A stretch of DNA of 64,000 nucleotides from QNZT01 sp964573205 (GTDB lineage: Bacteria > Campylobacterota > Campylobacteria > Campylobacterales > QNZT01). Position 1 is the stretch's first letter. Every line of letters begins with the position of its first letter. Under the pieces are notes generated by a model. It did not search any database and was not told the DNA's origin. It was given only the letters and a program-made list of their open reading frames with translations. The position numbers were made by a program, and so were the translations under genes. This document shows positions 9,160 to 17,928 of this stretch, piece after piece. Location of the stretch: the NCBI GenBank assembly GCA_964573205.1, contig CAZNIT010000026.1, forward strand, positions 11,264 through 75,263. The letters run 5' to 3'.

Positions 9160-10655
9160 CGTGAAAGCGCCTTTTCGTAAACTTCGATATATTTGTCGAA
9201 AAATATTTGTTGAGTATAAAACCTATTTACTCTCTTAAGGGCATTTTGCCGATAGAGTCTCCAAAGTTCTTCATCGTCTAAAAGCTTCATATATGCTTGA
9301 GCCAATTTCGAGGGGTTTGCGACAGGTACGATTTCGCCGGCTTTACCTATATTTATATCCTCTTGATTTAGCCCGCCGTATATCAATTCGCTACAACTTC
9401 CCACATCGGTTGAGACACAAGGTACTCCTGCGGCAAATCCCTCTAAAATTACCAAAGGCATTCCCTCGCTTATGGAGGTTAGGGTCAAGATATCCGTTTT
9501 TGGTAAGATGTCGTCGATCTTTTGAAAGCCCAAAAACTTGATGTTCTTTTCTAAATTTAAAGTTTCGACCATACGCCTGCACTCGTTTGCATAGACTACA
9601 TCCTCATCCAAAGGACCCGCTATCCATCCTTGAATATCAGGAAATTTATCGGCGACTATCCGAATGGAACGAATGAAGGTTTTGATATCTTTTATGGAGA
9701 CGACGCGACCTAAAAGAGTGATGACCTTATGATTTTTGTTGACTCTTTTTTCGACCAGTTTGTTCAATTTTTTCGTATCGACTCCGTTTGGAATGACTCT
9801 GCATCTGTTCCTATTCGCACCAAATTCGATTTGAAGCTCTTTCGCTCCGTTATAAAGAGATAATATGTCGTCGGCCGATTGATAAGTTAAAAAACCTATT
9901 TTTTCAAAAAAATCGATCCACATCTTTTTCAGATAGTTACAGCTTCCGATACTCTTTTGTAAAGATGATTTATATAGCATAAAACCGCTATTTGCATGCA
10001 TATCCATCTTTCGTTCTCTTATATATATACCATGTTCGGTTAATATGAACGGTATGTTATGAAAACTCGATATGAGTGCGGCCGTAAAACCGGCATATCC
10101 TGTAGATGGTGAGTGTACGACTTTCGCCATATTCGACATAGAAGCTATTTTAGCCAACAGCCAAATGGGTTTATGAATACTTCTGAGTGTCCAAAAGTAG
10201 TCTATAAAAGAGATTTCGCCGCAATTTTTATTGTAGTTTTCTTTTATGAATTCCCAAGATTGACGTGAATATAGGAAATCGTTTATAGTTATCTCTTTTT
10301 CAAAAAAACGAGCGTTAAACATGGTTTTAAAATCAAATGATACTTTATTCTTTATTTTTTTATGAAATTCCTTTAATTTTTCAAAATCTTCTCTTTTAAT
10401 TTCGATAGCCTTCGGTTCGTCGGCTTTTATATCGTCGAAGAGAAAATATTCATCAAAAAAGTGTACATTTTTGGCAAATTTATAATTTTTTTTCTCATAA
10501 TCGTTTTTTTTACTGCCCAAAAAGAGAATGCCGAAACTATATTGGGGCATTCCGTTTATAATTTGATCGATCCAACTGGAAACTCCTCCTCTTACGTAGG
10601 GATAAGTACCTTCGGCGATTATTAATATATCTACATTTCGTTTTTTATCAAGCAC
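9147..10655 (-). CDS. pelF: Pel glycosyltransferase PelF (GT4)
   Basis: A 502-residue cytosolic GT-B glycosyltransferase. The N-terminal domain opens with ADILIIAEGTYPYVRGGVSS-like sequence (here VDILIIAEGTYPYVRGGVSS), typical of PelF; the C-terminal nucleotide-sugar domain has GRVVSIKD and the E-x7-E motif SEGMPLVILEGFAAG. It polymerises the Pel backbone (GalNAc/GlcNAc-type sugars, from UDP-sugars) and works with PelD/E/G at the inner membrane. The length agrees with Pseudomonas PelF (507). It overlaps pelE by 25 bases and pelG by 13. Confidence 0.93.
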   Translation of the reverse strand: MLDKKRNVDILIIAEGTYPYVRGGVSSWIDQIINGMPQYSFGILFLGSKKNDYEKKNYKFAKNVHFFDEYFLFDDIKADEPKAIEIKREDFEKLKEFHKKIKNKVSFDFKTMFNARFFEKEITINDFLYSRQSWEFIKENYNKNCGEISFIDYFWTLRSIHKPIWLLAKIASMSNMAKVVHSPSTGYAGFTAALISSFHNIPFILTEHGIYIRERKMDMHANSGFMLYKSSLQKSIGSCNYLKKMWIDFFEKIGFLTYQSADDILSLYNGAKELQIEFGANRNRCRVIPNGVDTKKLNKLVEKRVNKNHKVITLLGRVVSIKDIKTFIRSIRIVADKFPDIQGWIAGPLDEDVVYANECRRMVETLNLEKNIKFLGFQKIDDILPKTDILTLTSISEGMPLVILEGFAAGVPCVSTDVGSCSELIYGGLNQEDINIGKAGEIVPVANPSKLAQAYMKLLDDEELWRLYRQNALKRVNRFYTQQIFFDKYIEVYEKALSRWRG

Positions 10656-11578
10656 CGTCGGCCTTTATATAGTGATGTTAAAGATAGTATTTTGGTATTA
10701 TATTTTATATCTTTAATTTCATCTAAAATTTGTCGAAGTTTTTTGAAATCTCTCTTTTCAAAATAGACTTGTGCCAAATAGGGTAGAGCGGAGTCTTTAT
10801 AAAGTGGATTTGAGATCACTTTTTCAAAAGTTTTTGCCGATTCACCAAAATTTTTCATCTTTAAATCTATTTTTGCCAGTAATAAATTTAGCCGCATATC
10901 GTCAGGATCGATTTTTAGAGCTTTTTGCACGTAAAGTTTCGCGTTATTTAGATAAAATGCTTCCAAATCTTTACTGATTAAACGATAATATACAAAATCC
11001 CAATAAAGATGTGCCATCTCACTTTCATACTCGCTTTTTTTAATCAAGTCGTCGCATTTTGAGATTTTATTCGAAAGGTCGTTTATTCTTCGGTTTAACT
11101 TTTTTTCCATTTGATTGATGGCTCCGAAACAAAAAAGCCTGCTTTCGTCGCCTTTTCCCGAAAGGGTATTGTAAAAAATACGCATATCGTCTTTATGAAA
11201 ATTCTCTTTTAAGTAAGAGAGGATTTCAATTTTACGTTTTTGAGAACTTTTTTCATTCATTAAAAGATTTTCAAGAGGCCCCTGTCTGTAATCTCTGGTT
11301 ACGATAGGATAAGTGATCTTGAGACGGTCCATATCCAGTGTTTTAAAATTTCGCCGTTGCCGTTTTTGATCCGCTTTCGAGAGATAAAAATAGAGTAACA
11401 AAGTCAGTATGGGGCCTACGATGATCATAATGGAGTTAAAAAGAAAAAGCAACATCAACGACCAGAAGCTTTTAAATCCGCTAGCTTTGAACATGAGATA
11501 AGAAAAAAGTGCGACCGAGCACAAGTACCAGATTAAAAAGTTTTGTGAATCTATCGAATTTAAAATATGCATAATCAT
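10631..11578 (-). CDS. pelE: Pel inner-membrane TPR protein PelE
   Basis: A 315-residue protein with two N-terminal transmembrane helices (about 13-30 and 38-64) followed by a soluble helical-repeat region (KLYVQKALKIDPDDMRLNLLLAKIDLK is a textbook TPR). PelE is the scaffold of the PelDEFG complex. Size and position (between pelD and pelF) match Pseudomonas PelE (329). The ATG overlaps the pelD stop in an ATGA, so the two are translationally coupled. Confidence 0.85.
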   Translation of the reverse strand: MIMHILNSIDSQNFLIWYLCSVALFSYLMFKASGFKSFWSLMLLFLFNSIMIIVGPILTLLLYFYLSKADQKRQRRNFKTLDMDRLKITYPIVTRDYRQGPLENLLMNEKSSQKRKIEILSYLKENFHKDDMRIFYNTLSGKGDESRLFCFGAINQMEKKLNRRINDLSNKISKCDDLIKKSEYESEMAHLYWDFVYYRLISKDLEAFYLNNAKLYVQKALKIDPDDMRLNLLLAKIDLKMKNFGESAKTFEKVISNPLYKDSALPYLAQVYFEKRDFKKLRQILDEIKDIKYNTKILSLTSLYKGRRCLIKNEM

Positions 11579-12813
11579 TCCAATAGCTTTTCAAACTTGT
11601 TATAAGCGATATCTTCAATTTTATATACGAAATTTTTTGAATCGATATGATTTAAAAGAGAGCGGTTTGTATCTATCTTTCGTTTTACTCTGTTGAAAAA
11701 ACCTTCTGCGTTTACTTTATTTGAAAAAGGGAAGACGATCAAAATCGCATATTGATTTTTATTTACCGTTAATGTCTGAATCATATCGACAGCCCTTTTT
11801 AGTTGCTCTATTATCGAAAGTAGTTCGTTCATATATTTTAAATTTTCGGATTTTAAAATCAATATACTCGAAGATATGTTGTAAATATTCTTTATATTTT
11901 GAAGTTTACACAGTTCGTATGCGAAATCCTCGTCCAGATAGGAGCGTTTACATCCGTGAAATTCCATAAAGTTATTTTTCTCTATACTCTGAATAAAGTA
12001 AGTGAAAATTACCGAAATCTGTAAAAGTGTATCTTCGTTAAAAAATGTAAAAGGCATATCTTCTATGGCGAGCAAATCTATACCCTCGACTTTAGCGGTC
12101 GGAATAACGCCGAGATATTTAGCGTCCGTTTTACGGTTTAAATCGATATAAGCCGGTTTCATTTTAATTAAAGCCTCTTTAATCAAAATATCGTCTTTAT
12201 AAAAATCACTCTTTTGATTTAAAGATAATGCAGCCTTCGTTTTTGCTCCGATGCAAGATACCAGTACGGCTTTTTTAACTTGATACTGCTGTTTTAAAAG
12301 TTTCAGAAATTCGATTTTTGCCGCGTTTTCCTCTTGTTGTGAGATAGATATGATTTTTTGCAAAGAGTCTTGAAGACTGAATCTCTTTGTTATATAAGAT
12401 TTTTCCAATTGGTCGTATGAAATTTTCAGCGTATAAAAAGCGTTGGTGTTCTCTTCCAGTTTTTGCGTAAGATAACTGTTTTTAACCGCTTCCTCCTCCA
12501 TTCTACTCTCCCAAATATAGTGAAACAGATATAAAATCAAACCTAACATCAAAAGTTCTAAAATTCGGTATAGCGGGAAAGTCTCGTAAAAAAGAAAAAA
12601 TGCGGTTGAATAGACTACTATAAAAGAGATTAGTCCGGCGAAACCGAAAAAAAGCGTTAAAACGGTTGCAACAAAAAGTGAGACGTTTATCTTGTTATTT
12701 ATAAAACAGGGATCGGTTTCGTTTAGAAAATATCCAAATAGTATAAAAATAGTCGATATGCCGATAGCTTCCGCATATTTTACGATCAGTTTATAGTCGA
12801 AAAAGGAGATCAC
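11575..12813 (-). CDS. pelD: c-di-GMP receptor PelD (four TM, GAF, degenerate GGDEF)
   Basis: A 412-residue inner-membrane protein: four TM helices (about 10-102), a short coiled coil, a GAF domain (about 150-280) and a degenerate GGDEF domain. The GGDEF active-site motif is absent, but the inhibitory-site-type R-x-x-D (RAVD, R340/D343) is present. A second Arg lies exactly 35 residues later, the spacing recalled between R367 and R402, the c-di-GMP-binding residues of Pseudomonas PelD. Pel secretion should therefore be switched on by c-di-GMP. I chose the GTG that overlaps the pelC stop by four bases (GGAG 11 bases upstream); an alternative start 60 bases earlier would run deep into pelC. Confidence 0.88.
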   Translation of the reverse strand: MISFFDYKLIVKYAEAIGISTIFILFGYFLNETDPCFINNKINVSLFVATVLTLFFGFAGLISFIVVYSTAFFLFYETFPLYRILELLMLGLILYLFHYIWESRMEEEAVKNSYLTQKLEENTNAFYTLKISYDQLEKSYITKRFSLQDSLQKIISISQQEENAAKIEFLKLLKQQYQVKKAVLVSCIGAKTKAALSLNQKSDFYKDDILIKEALIKMKPAYIDLNRKTDAKYLGVIPTAKVEGIDLLAIEDMPFTFFNEDTLLQISVIFTYFIQSIEKNNFMEFHGCKRSYLDEDFAYELCKLQNIKNIYNISSSILILKSENLKYMNELLSIIEQLKRAVDMIQTLTVNKNQYAILIVFPFSNKVNAEGFFNRVKRKIDTNRSLLNHIDSKNFVYKIEDIAYNKFEKLLE

Positions 12814-13277
12814 TTTTGCGTAAGCTCCAACATAAGCTTTTGAGCGATCGAACCGACGGACTCCTGTCCCCAACCGTTTTTGGCGCCTACGGCGCTATAT
12901 ACGACTTTACCGGTGTGAGTCTCTACGATATTAAAATTCAATGCGACTGCCGGTTCGGCGTCAAGTCCGATCTTATAACGCCATTCGTTTATGTTGCCTA
13001 GCAAATAATATTTCGTATTGATATCGGATTTCGTTGCCCGTTTATTTTTATATCTCGGAGAGATTTGTACGGAGCAGTTTTTTGAGATTAAAATCGCTTC
13101 CATGATATTTTTCGCCTTCTCTCCGGCAAGAGGAGTGTCGGTATCGTTTTTAAAAGGTAAAACGGTGATCATTCCGTCTCTTGGAAGATGATTTAGCTGA
13201 GAATAGTTCGTAACGCTGGAACATCCGATCAACAAGAACGAGGCGATAAAAATCAAACTATTTTTAAGTGCGGTCAT
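12810..13277 (-). CDS. pelC: Pel outer-membrane lipoprotein PelC
   Basis: A 155-residue lipoprotein, first gene of the operon. The signal ends in a canonical lipobox LIGC (C19), and a CsgG-like core follows (MITVLPFKNDTDTPLAGEKA). In Pseudomonas PelC forms a dodecameric ring under the outer membrane with an electronegative funnel that guides the cationic polymer to PelB. The length is close to the family norm (172). RBS AAAGGA; the promoter must lie in the 390-bp region shared with leuA. Confidence 0.82.
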   Translation of the reverse strand: MTALKNSLIFIASFLLIGCSSVTNYSQLNHLPRDGMITVLPFKNDTDTPLAGEKAKNIMEAILISKNCSVQISPRYKNKRATKSDINTKYYLLGNINEWRYKIGLDAEPAVALNFNIVETHTGKVVYSAVGAKNGWGQESVGSIAQKLMLELTQK

Positions 13278-13419
13278 GATTGTCCTTTATTAACTTTATT
13301 TATATAGTTTAGTGGATGATTGATTAAAACTTAATTAATTAGTATATTATTTTTTACTTTAATCGGATAAAATATAGTTTAGGTAAAGTAAATAATAAGT
13401 TTTAGAGTTGTGATATCTC

Positions 13420-13448
13420 TTGACAAAAATTATCTTTTATTGTAAACT
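13420..13448 (+). promoter_or_regulatory. Sigma-70 promoter of the leu leader
   Basis: TTGACA (13420-13425), a 17-base spacer and TAAACT (13443-13448), preceded by TG in the -10 region. This is the best -35/-10 pair in the region and sits 28 bases ahead of the leader peptide start codon. The surrounding 13278-13668 gap otherwise holds the leader peptide and AT-rich sequence with the pelC promoter on the other strand. Confidence 0.7.
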
Positions 13449-13449
13449 A

Positions 13450-13603
13450 CGCCAAAATCCTCAGAGGAGCAAACGATGAAAAGATATGATTTTATTTCGA
13501 TTTCCATAACCCGAAATGATTCTTTGCTCCTGCTCTCTTCTTGTACGCTTGGTAATTAACTCCGAAAAATAAAAGTTTTGGCGATTTTGGTTATTATTTC
13601 GCC
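13450..13603 (+). promoter_or_regulatory. Leucine attenuator region upstream of leuA
   Basis: Mutually exclusive pairings are visible in the leader RNA. AGGAGCAAA (13465-13473, the leader RBS) can pair with TTTGCTCCT (13523-13531, which spans Leu codons). CGCCAAAA (13450-13457) can pair with TTTTGGCG (13576-13583), while GGCGA (13580-13584) can pair with TCGCC (13599-13603). Ribosome position on the Leu codons would decide which forms. The final stem is short and lacks a long T run, so whether control is by termination or by another mechanism is open. Confidence 0.5.
13476..13559 (+). CDS. leuL: Leucine leader peptide LeuL
   Basis: A 27-residue open frame with a strong Shine-Dalgarno (GAGGAG, spacing 6). 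It begins MKRYDFISIS and contains four consecutive leucine codons of three types (TTG CTC CTG CTC; peptide DSLLLLSS). It ends in TAA about 110 bases before leuA. Runs of codons for the end-product amino acid are the hallmark of ribosome-mediated attenuation: with leucine scarce the ribosome stalls, refolds the downstream RNA and lets leuA be expressed. It is too small for ordinary gene finders. Two Ile-Ser pairs near the start are notable but probably incidental. Confidence 0.8.
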   Translation: MKRYDFISISITRNDSLLLLSSCTLGN

Positions 13604-13668
13604 CTTGACGTAAACATATAAAACAAAATTATATTAATTTATTACGAATCTGGAAAAAGAGAGAAGAG

Positions 13669-15336
13669 ATGAAATACAAAAAATTTGAAAAGATAGAGTT
13701 GGCGGATAGAAAATGGCCGCAAAACGAGATACAAAAAGCACCGATTTGGTGTTCGGTTGACTTAAGGGACGGAAACCAAGCTCTCGTAAATCCTATGAGT
13801 TTGGAAAAAAAGATAATTTTTTTTAATTTGTTGTTAGAATTGGGATTTAAGGAAATAGAGATAGGTTTTCCCAGCGCGAGTGAAACCGAGTATCGGTTTT
13901 GTCGTCATCTGATCGAAAACGAAATGATTCCCGAGGATGTAACGATCGGTATTTTAACGCAAGCAAGAGAGCATCTTATAAAAAGGAGCGCAGAAGCGTT
14001 ACAAGGCGCTAAAAATGTGATAGTTCATCTATATAACTCCACTTCGACGCTTCAAAGAGAAGTCGTATTTGAGAAATCGCAAGATGAGATAGTCAAAATG
14101 GCTTTAAAGGGTGTCGATTGGATAAAAGAGTATTTCGGAAAGTTTGGCGGTTTGGTTACATTGGAATACTCTCCCGAAAGTTTTACGCAAACTGAACTCG
14201 ATTTTGCGGCTAGGATCTGTAATGAAGTTACGAATAGGTGGAATCCGAAAGAAGGTGAGAAGGTAATTATAAACCTTCCATCGACTGTAGAAGTAGCGAC
14301 GCCCAATATTTATGCGGATCAGATAGAGTGGATGTGTCGTAACCTTGAAAAAAGAGAGGAAATCGTTGTCAGTGTTCACACGCATAACGACAGAGGAACC
14401 GCCGTGGCGTCAACCGAACTTGCATTGATGGCCGGTGCGGATCGTGTAGAAGGTACTCTTTTGGGTAACGGAGAGAGAACAGGAAACGTGGATATAGTGA
14501 CCCTGGCCTTAAATATGTTCACTCAAGGCGTTGACCCTAAACTTAAATTGGACAATATCGATAGAATCGTCGAAGTTGCGGAATACTGCAACGAAATCAA
14601 AACACATCCTAGACACCCTTATGTCGGTGAATTGGTATATACCGCGTTTAGCGGTTCGCATCAAGACGCGATCAAAAAAGGTATGCAAAAACAAAAACAT
14701 ATGAGTTGCTGGAGCGTTCCATATCTTCCTATCGATCCCAAAGATGTGGGAAGAGACTATAAATCGATCGTGCGGGTCAATTCCCAATCCGGTAAAGGAG
14801 GTGTGGCTTTTTTATTGTCGGAGAGATTCGGTTTTGATATACCTAAAGAGATGATGCCCTATGTTGCGGAAGTGATGCAAAAAGAGAGTGAATCAAAAGA
14901 GGGCGTGCTTAGTGAAGAGGAGATTTATGCTCTATTTTTCGATAATTTTTTAAATATCGACGAACCGCTTCGTTTAACCGATCTTAAAGTGGCTATTTTG
15001 GGTAAAAAAATCGAGGTGTCCGCAAAAATCGATATTGCCGATGAAATTTTTAAAATGAAGATCGTCTCATCGGGTATCATAGAGGCTATAAGCGAAATGG
15101 TAAAAGATTCGGGTGTCGAGTTTGAGATAGAGAGTTATTTCGAACACTCTCTTTCAAAAGGAAGTGATGCTAAAGCTGTAAGTTACATCGGAATAAAAAT
15201 GGATGAAAGACTCTTTTTCGGAGTCGGTTTGGCTGAGAATATCACTTATTCTTCCGTTAACGCTTTGATAAGTGCAATCAATATCGGATTGAGTGCGAAA
15301 AAAGATTCTCTCAAAAGCTTGCGGGTGTATGCTTAA
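13669..15336 (+). CDS. leuA: 2-isopropylmalate synthase (LeuA2 type)
   Basis: A 555-residue enzyme that condenses acetyl-CoA with 2-ketoisovalerate, the committed step of leucine synthesis. The HMGL-like TIM barrel has the metal/substrate motif VDLRDGNQAL near residue 30 and SVHTHNDRGTAVAS near 237-250. The C-terminal 130 residues form the allosteric leucine-binding domain. Length and the early KWP...PIW pattern place it with the long (LeuA2, fungal/actinobacterial-like) class rather than the approximately 510-residue form. The gene stands behind the LeuL leader, so it is controlled by leucine both by feedback and, by inference, by attenuation. RBS AGAGAGAAGAG. Confidence 0.93.
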   Translation: MKYKKFEKIELADRKWPQNEIQKAPIWCSVDLRDGNQALVNPMSLEKKIIFFNLLLELGFKEIEIGFPSASETEYRFCRHLIENEMIPEDVTIGILTQAREHLIKRSAEALQGAKNVIVHLYNSTSTLQREVVFEKSQDEIVKMALKGVDWIKEYFGKFGGLVTLEYSPESFTQTELDFAARICNEVTNRWNPKEGEKVIINLPSTVEVATPNIYADQIEWMCRNLEKREEIVVSVHTHNDRGTAVASTELALMAGADRVEGTLLGNGERTGNVDIVTLALNMFTQGVDPKLKLDNIDRIVEVAEYCNEIKTHPRHPYVGELVYTAFSGSHQDAIKKGMQKQKHMSCWSVPYLPIDPKDVGRDYKSIVRVNSQSGKGGVAFLLSERFGFDIPKEMMPYVAEVMQKESESKEGVLSEEEIYALFFDNFLNIDEPLRLTDLKVAILGKKIEVSAKIDIADEIFKMKIVSSGIIEAISEMVKDSGVEFEIESYFEHSLSKGSDAKAVSYIGIKMDERLFFGVGLAENITYSSVNALISAINIGLSAKKDSLKSLRVYA

Positions 15337-15345
15337 GGTTTTTTT

Positions 15346-15951
15346 ATGGAGGTTTTAGAGATAGCGGAGATTATCGGTATACTCTCTTTTTCGTTAAGCG
15401 GCTTTTTGGTGGCGGGAAGTGCTAAACTCGATATGCTGGGTATCTTTATCGCATCGTTTTTAACGGCGCTTGGAGGTGGAGTTATTCGTGATTTGATAGC
15501 GGATAAAACGGTTTACGCTTTTACCAATAACGGTGCTTCTGTTTTTGTTATAGCCGTCGTATCGATCGCGACTCTTCTTAAAATAAACAGATACTCTAGT
15601 CTCGAGAAAAATCGCTTTTTTCTTTTTGCCGACTCTTTGGGACTTGTGTCGTTTGCGATTTCGGGAGCGCTTGTCGGTATCGAAGCCGGGTTCAATTTTT
15701 TCGGTGTCGTTCTTCTTTCTCTTGTTACTTCCGTTGGAGGAGGGGTATTAAGAGATATTCTAATAAACAAAATATCTTTGGTATTGACCGGTGAATTTTA
15801 CGGCTCGGTCGCAATCATAACCGGCGTTTTGATCTATGTGCTGAATAAGACCGAGCTTCTTGGTGTCGGATCTATAACGGCGGTATTTTGCGTAGGCTTG
15901 ATTTTGAGAGTGGTGGCGATAAAATTAAAATGGCGGCTGCCGAAAGTCTAG
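15346..15951 (+). CDS. TRIC-family (UPF0126) cation channel protein
   Basis: A 201-residue membrane protein made of two homologous halves of three helices each, both carrying the family signature GGGVIRDLI (first) and GGGVLRDIL (second). Bacterial relatives are trimeric monovalent-cation channels; some members (YicG) are linked to amino-acid uptake. It starts ten bases after leuA and is probably co-transcribed. Its stop codon interlocks with that of the convergent gene (CTAG is TAG on both strands), with no terminator between them. Confidence 0.85.
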   Translation: MEVLEIAEIIGILSFSLSGFLVAGSAKLDMLGIFIASFLTALGGGVIRDLIADKTVYAFTNNGASVFVIAVVSIATLLKINRYSSLEKNRFFLFADSLGLVSFAISGALVGIEAGFNFFGVVLLSLVTSVGGGVLRDILINKISLVLTGEFYGSVAIITGVLIYVLNKTELLGVGSITAVFCVGLILRVVAIKLKWRLPKV

Positions 15952-16205
15952 CATGATTTGCTGAAACTGCTTTCGTTTACGACGTTTTCGAAGAACTTTT
16001 TACTTTTATTCACTTTCGCCATATTCTCTTTAAGAGCTTTTTGTTCGATCGCCAAAAGTTTTTTCGCTTCGTTTATTAAAGCGACCGCGGTTTTTAAGTC
16101 ATTTATACTTTTTATCTCCGGCATCGATTCAAGTAACTCTTCCATTTTGGAAAAATTTTTCTCAACGACGGAAATTTTGAAATTATCAAGCCACTTCGTA
16201 TGCAA
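15948..16205 (-). CDS. FliT-like flagellar chaperone (candidate)
   Basis: An 85-residue all-helical, Lys/Glu-rich protein after fliS (overlap of 20 bases), last in the flaG-fliD-fliS string. FliT, the export chaperone of the filament cap FliD, occupies this slot in many bacteria and has this size and helical character (AVALINEAKKLLAIEQKALKEN). Sequence similarity is too weak by eye to be certain, so the call rests mainly on gene order. Confidence 0.5.
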   Translation of the reverse strand: MHTKWLDNFKISVVEKNFSKMEELLESMPEIKSINDLKTAVALINEAKKLLAIEQKALKENMAKVNKSKKFFENVVNESSFSKSC

Positions 16206-16566
16206 TATTGGTCTCCTCTCTCCATGTCTGTAGTAGAACTTTTACTACATGAATGATCGTATCTAGCTCTTGCGTGGAGTTGTTTATGTTCGCTTGATTC
16301 AATGTCTTTATCTGGTGCATATATAGGCCGCTTAAATAGGCGGTCATTTGGGAACCGTCGTTTTTCAACGAATCTATAAGCTCGATGAATATGTCCGTCG
16401 ATTTGTTGATCCATTTGGCTTTGGCTTCCATATCGTTGTTCTCGATCGCCCTTTTTGCCAAAGATGTAAATTTCAGCAATCCCTCATAAAGCATCTCTAT
16501 CAGTTTTTCGGGCGAATAGACTCCCGTCTGGTTTTGGCTGTATGCCTGATAAGCGCACTGTCTCAT
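16186..16566 (-). CDS. fliS: Flagellin export chaperone FliS
   Basis: A 126-residue helical protein with the FliS opening AYQAYSQNQTGVYSPEKLIEML-like pattern, in which the Y-x2-G-x5-P-x2-L-x2-M-LYEG motif is recognisable (SPEKLIEMLYEGLLKF). It binds the flagellin C-terminus in the cytoplasm and delivers it to the flagellar export gate. It lies directly downstream of fliD, the usual arrangement. Confidence 0.9.
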   Translation of the reverse strand: MRQCAYQAYSQNQTGVYSPEKLIEMLYEGLLKFTSLAKRAIENNDMEAKAKWINKSTDIFIELIDSLKNDGSQMTAYLSGLYMHQIKTLNQANINNSTQELDTIIHVVKVLLQTWREETNIAYEVA

Positions 16567-16581
16567 TTTAATCCTTAGCTT

Positions 16582-17925
16582 TTAGTTTTTCTTTGCCATT
16601 TCGGCATCTATCATCGCAGTGAGAGTGTCCCCCTGAGAATTGAGTTTCGCGATAATCGAATCGTATGACGCAAATTTCTTTGCCATAATACTATATCGGT
16701 CATCCAATCTTTTTTGTGCAGCTTTTTGTTGCTCCTGAAGTCTTGTGGCGTCGTTTTCGAGGTTTTTTGCAAGAGATTTAAGTACGCCGTTGGAACTTGT
16801 CTTGATATCGAATATCGCACTTTCGAGTCTGTTGAAAGCTCCGTCTCTTCCGTTTGTTCCTCTAAAAAAATCTTCGAGAGATTGCGGATCCTCTTTTAGC
16901 GCCGTCTCAAATTTGTTTTTGTCAAACTCGATAGTTCCGTCTCTTTTTATCTCCAGTCCGAAATCGTTCATCATTTTTTTATCTTTGGAGATAGTTAGAA
17001 TAAACGCGTCTTTGATCATGTTTTCGGCGTTTCTAACGGAAGAGTCTCCTTGAAAAAGACCGGTTGTTTTGGTCTCTTTGTCAAATTTCGTACTTTCGCT
17101 AAATCCTTCAATCAATGCGTTATATTGTTGAACGAACTTCTCCATACCTTCAAGAAGTTTCGTATTGTCCTGTTTTACGGCGATATCCGTCTTTCCCTCT
17201 TTTTCAAGAGTGATCGTTACGCCTTCAATCAGATCGTCTATTTTATTGCTCTTTCTTGTTATGTCTATGCCGTCAAGATTGAATTTCGCATCTTTTGCGC
17301 CTTCTCCCACTTGATCGAAATTATAATCCCCGCTGATCGTTATATTGTTCGAAGATCCCGTATTTGTCGATTTCAAAATTATATGATAAGGGTTCGCTCC
17401 ACCGGTATTGATTATCGATGCCTCTATAAGAGAGTCGGTCGATTTGTTGATTTTTTCTACGACCTGTTTGATCGAATCGGTTGAAGAGACGTCTATATCG
17501 AAAGTTTTTTCATCGTCCCCTGTACCGATTTTAAGAGTCATAGTGCCTTCGCCCATCAAAGCCTCTTCATAGCCGTAGCCTTGTTGTGATTCTTTGATAT
17601 CTTGTGTCGCCAGGTTTATAACTTCTAAAGAGTAATTTCCTACTTTTGCTTTAGAATCCGTCTCTATCGATATGGAATCTCCGGTTAGATCCGAAGTTTT
17701 CGAATCGTAAATTTTAGGATCGGATAGCGTTACGACTTCGGTGTTGAGGTTGGATACTAGTTTTGTAAGTTCGCTTAGCTTCTCTTGTTTTAACGTATTT
17801 AATTCAATTTTATTTTCGATAGGCTTTATGATAGCCGAGGTATCCGCATCTTTTAGTTGATCTATTATATCGTATGAGAGCGCGCCTTTACTACCGATGC
17901 CAAGAGTACTTAAAGTTCCAGCCAT
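16582..17925 (-). CDS. fliD: Flagellar filament cap protein FliD
   Basis: A 447-residue secreted protein. It starts MAGTLSTLGIGSKGALSYDIIDQLK, the FliD N-terminal region; the centre carries the FliD_C pattern (KFNLDGIDITRKSNKIDDLIEGVTI in pieces), and the end is a long coiled coil (about 380-447). It forms the pentameric cap that folds flagellin at the growing filament tip. Flanked by flaG upstream (3-base gap) and fliS downstream. Slightly short for the family, as the variable central domains are reduced. Confidence 0.92.
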   Translation of the reverse strand: MAGTLSTLGIGSKGALSYDIIDQLKDADTSAIIKPIENKIELNTLKQEKLSELTKLVSNLNTEVVTLSDPKIYDSKTSDLTGDSISIETDSKAKVGNYSLEVINLATQDIKESQQGYGYEEALMGEGTMTLKIGTGDDEKTFDIDVSSTDSIKQVVEKINKSTDSLIEASIINTGGANPYHIILKSTNTGSSNNITISGDYNFDQVGEGAKDAKFNLDGIDITRKSNKIDDLIEGVTITLEKEGKTDIAVKQDNTKLLEGMEKFVQQYNALIEGFSESTKFDKETKTTGLFQGDSSVRNAENMIKDAFILTISKDKKMMNDFGLEIKRDGTIEFDKNKFETALKEDPQSLEDFFRGTNGRDGAFNRLESAIFDIKTSSNGVLKSLAKNLENDATRLQEQQKAAQKRLDDRYSIMAKKFASYDSIIAKLNSQGDTLTAMIDAEMAKKN

Positions 17926-17928
17926 TGT

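Noticed and set aside
13605..13635. Second promoter for leuA (TTGACG ... TATATT)
   Set aside because: The spacer is 19 bases and the site lies after the leader peptide; possible but weaker than the promoter at 13420.
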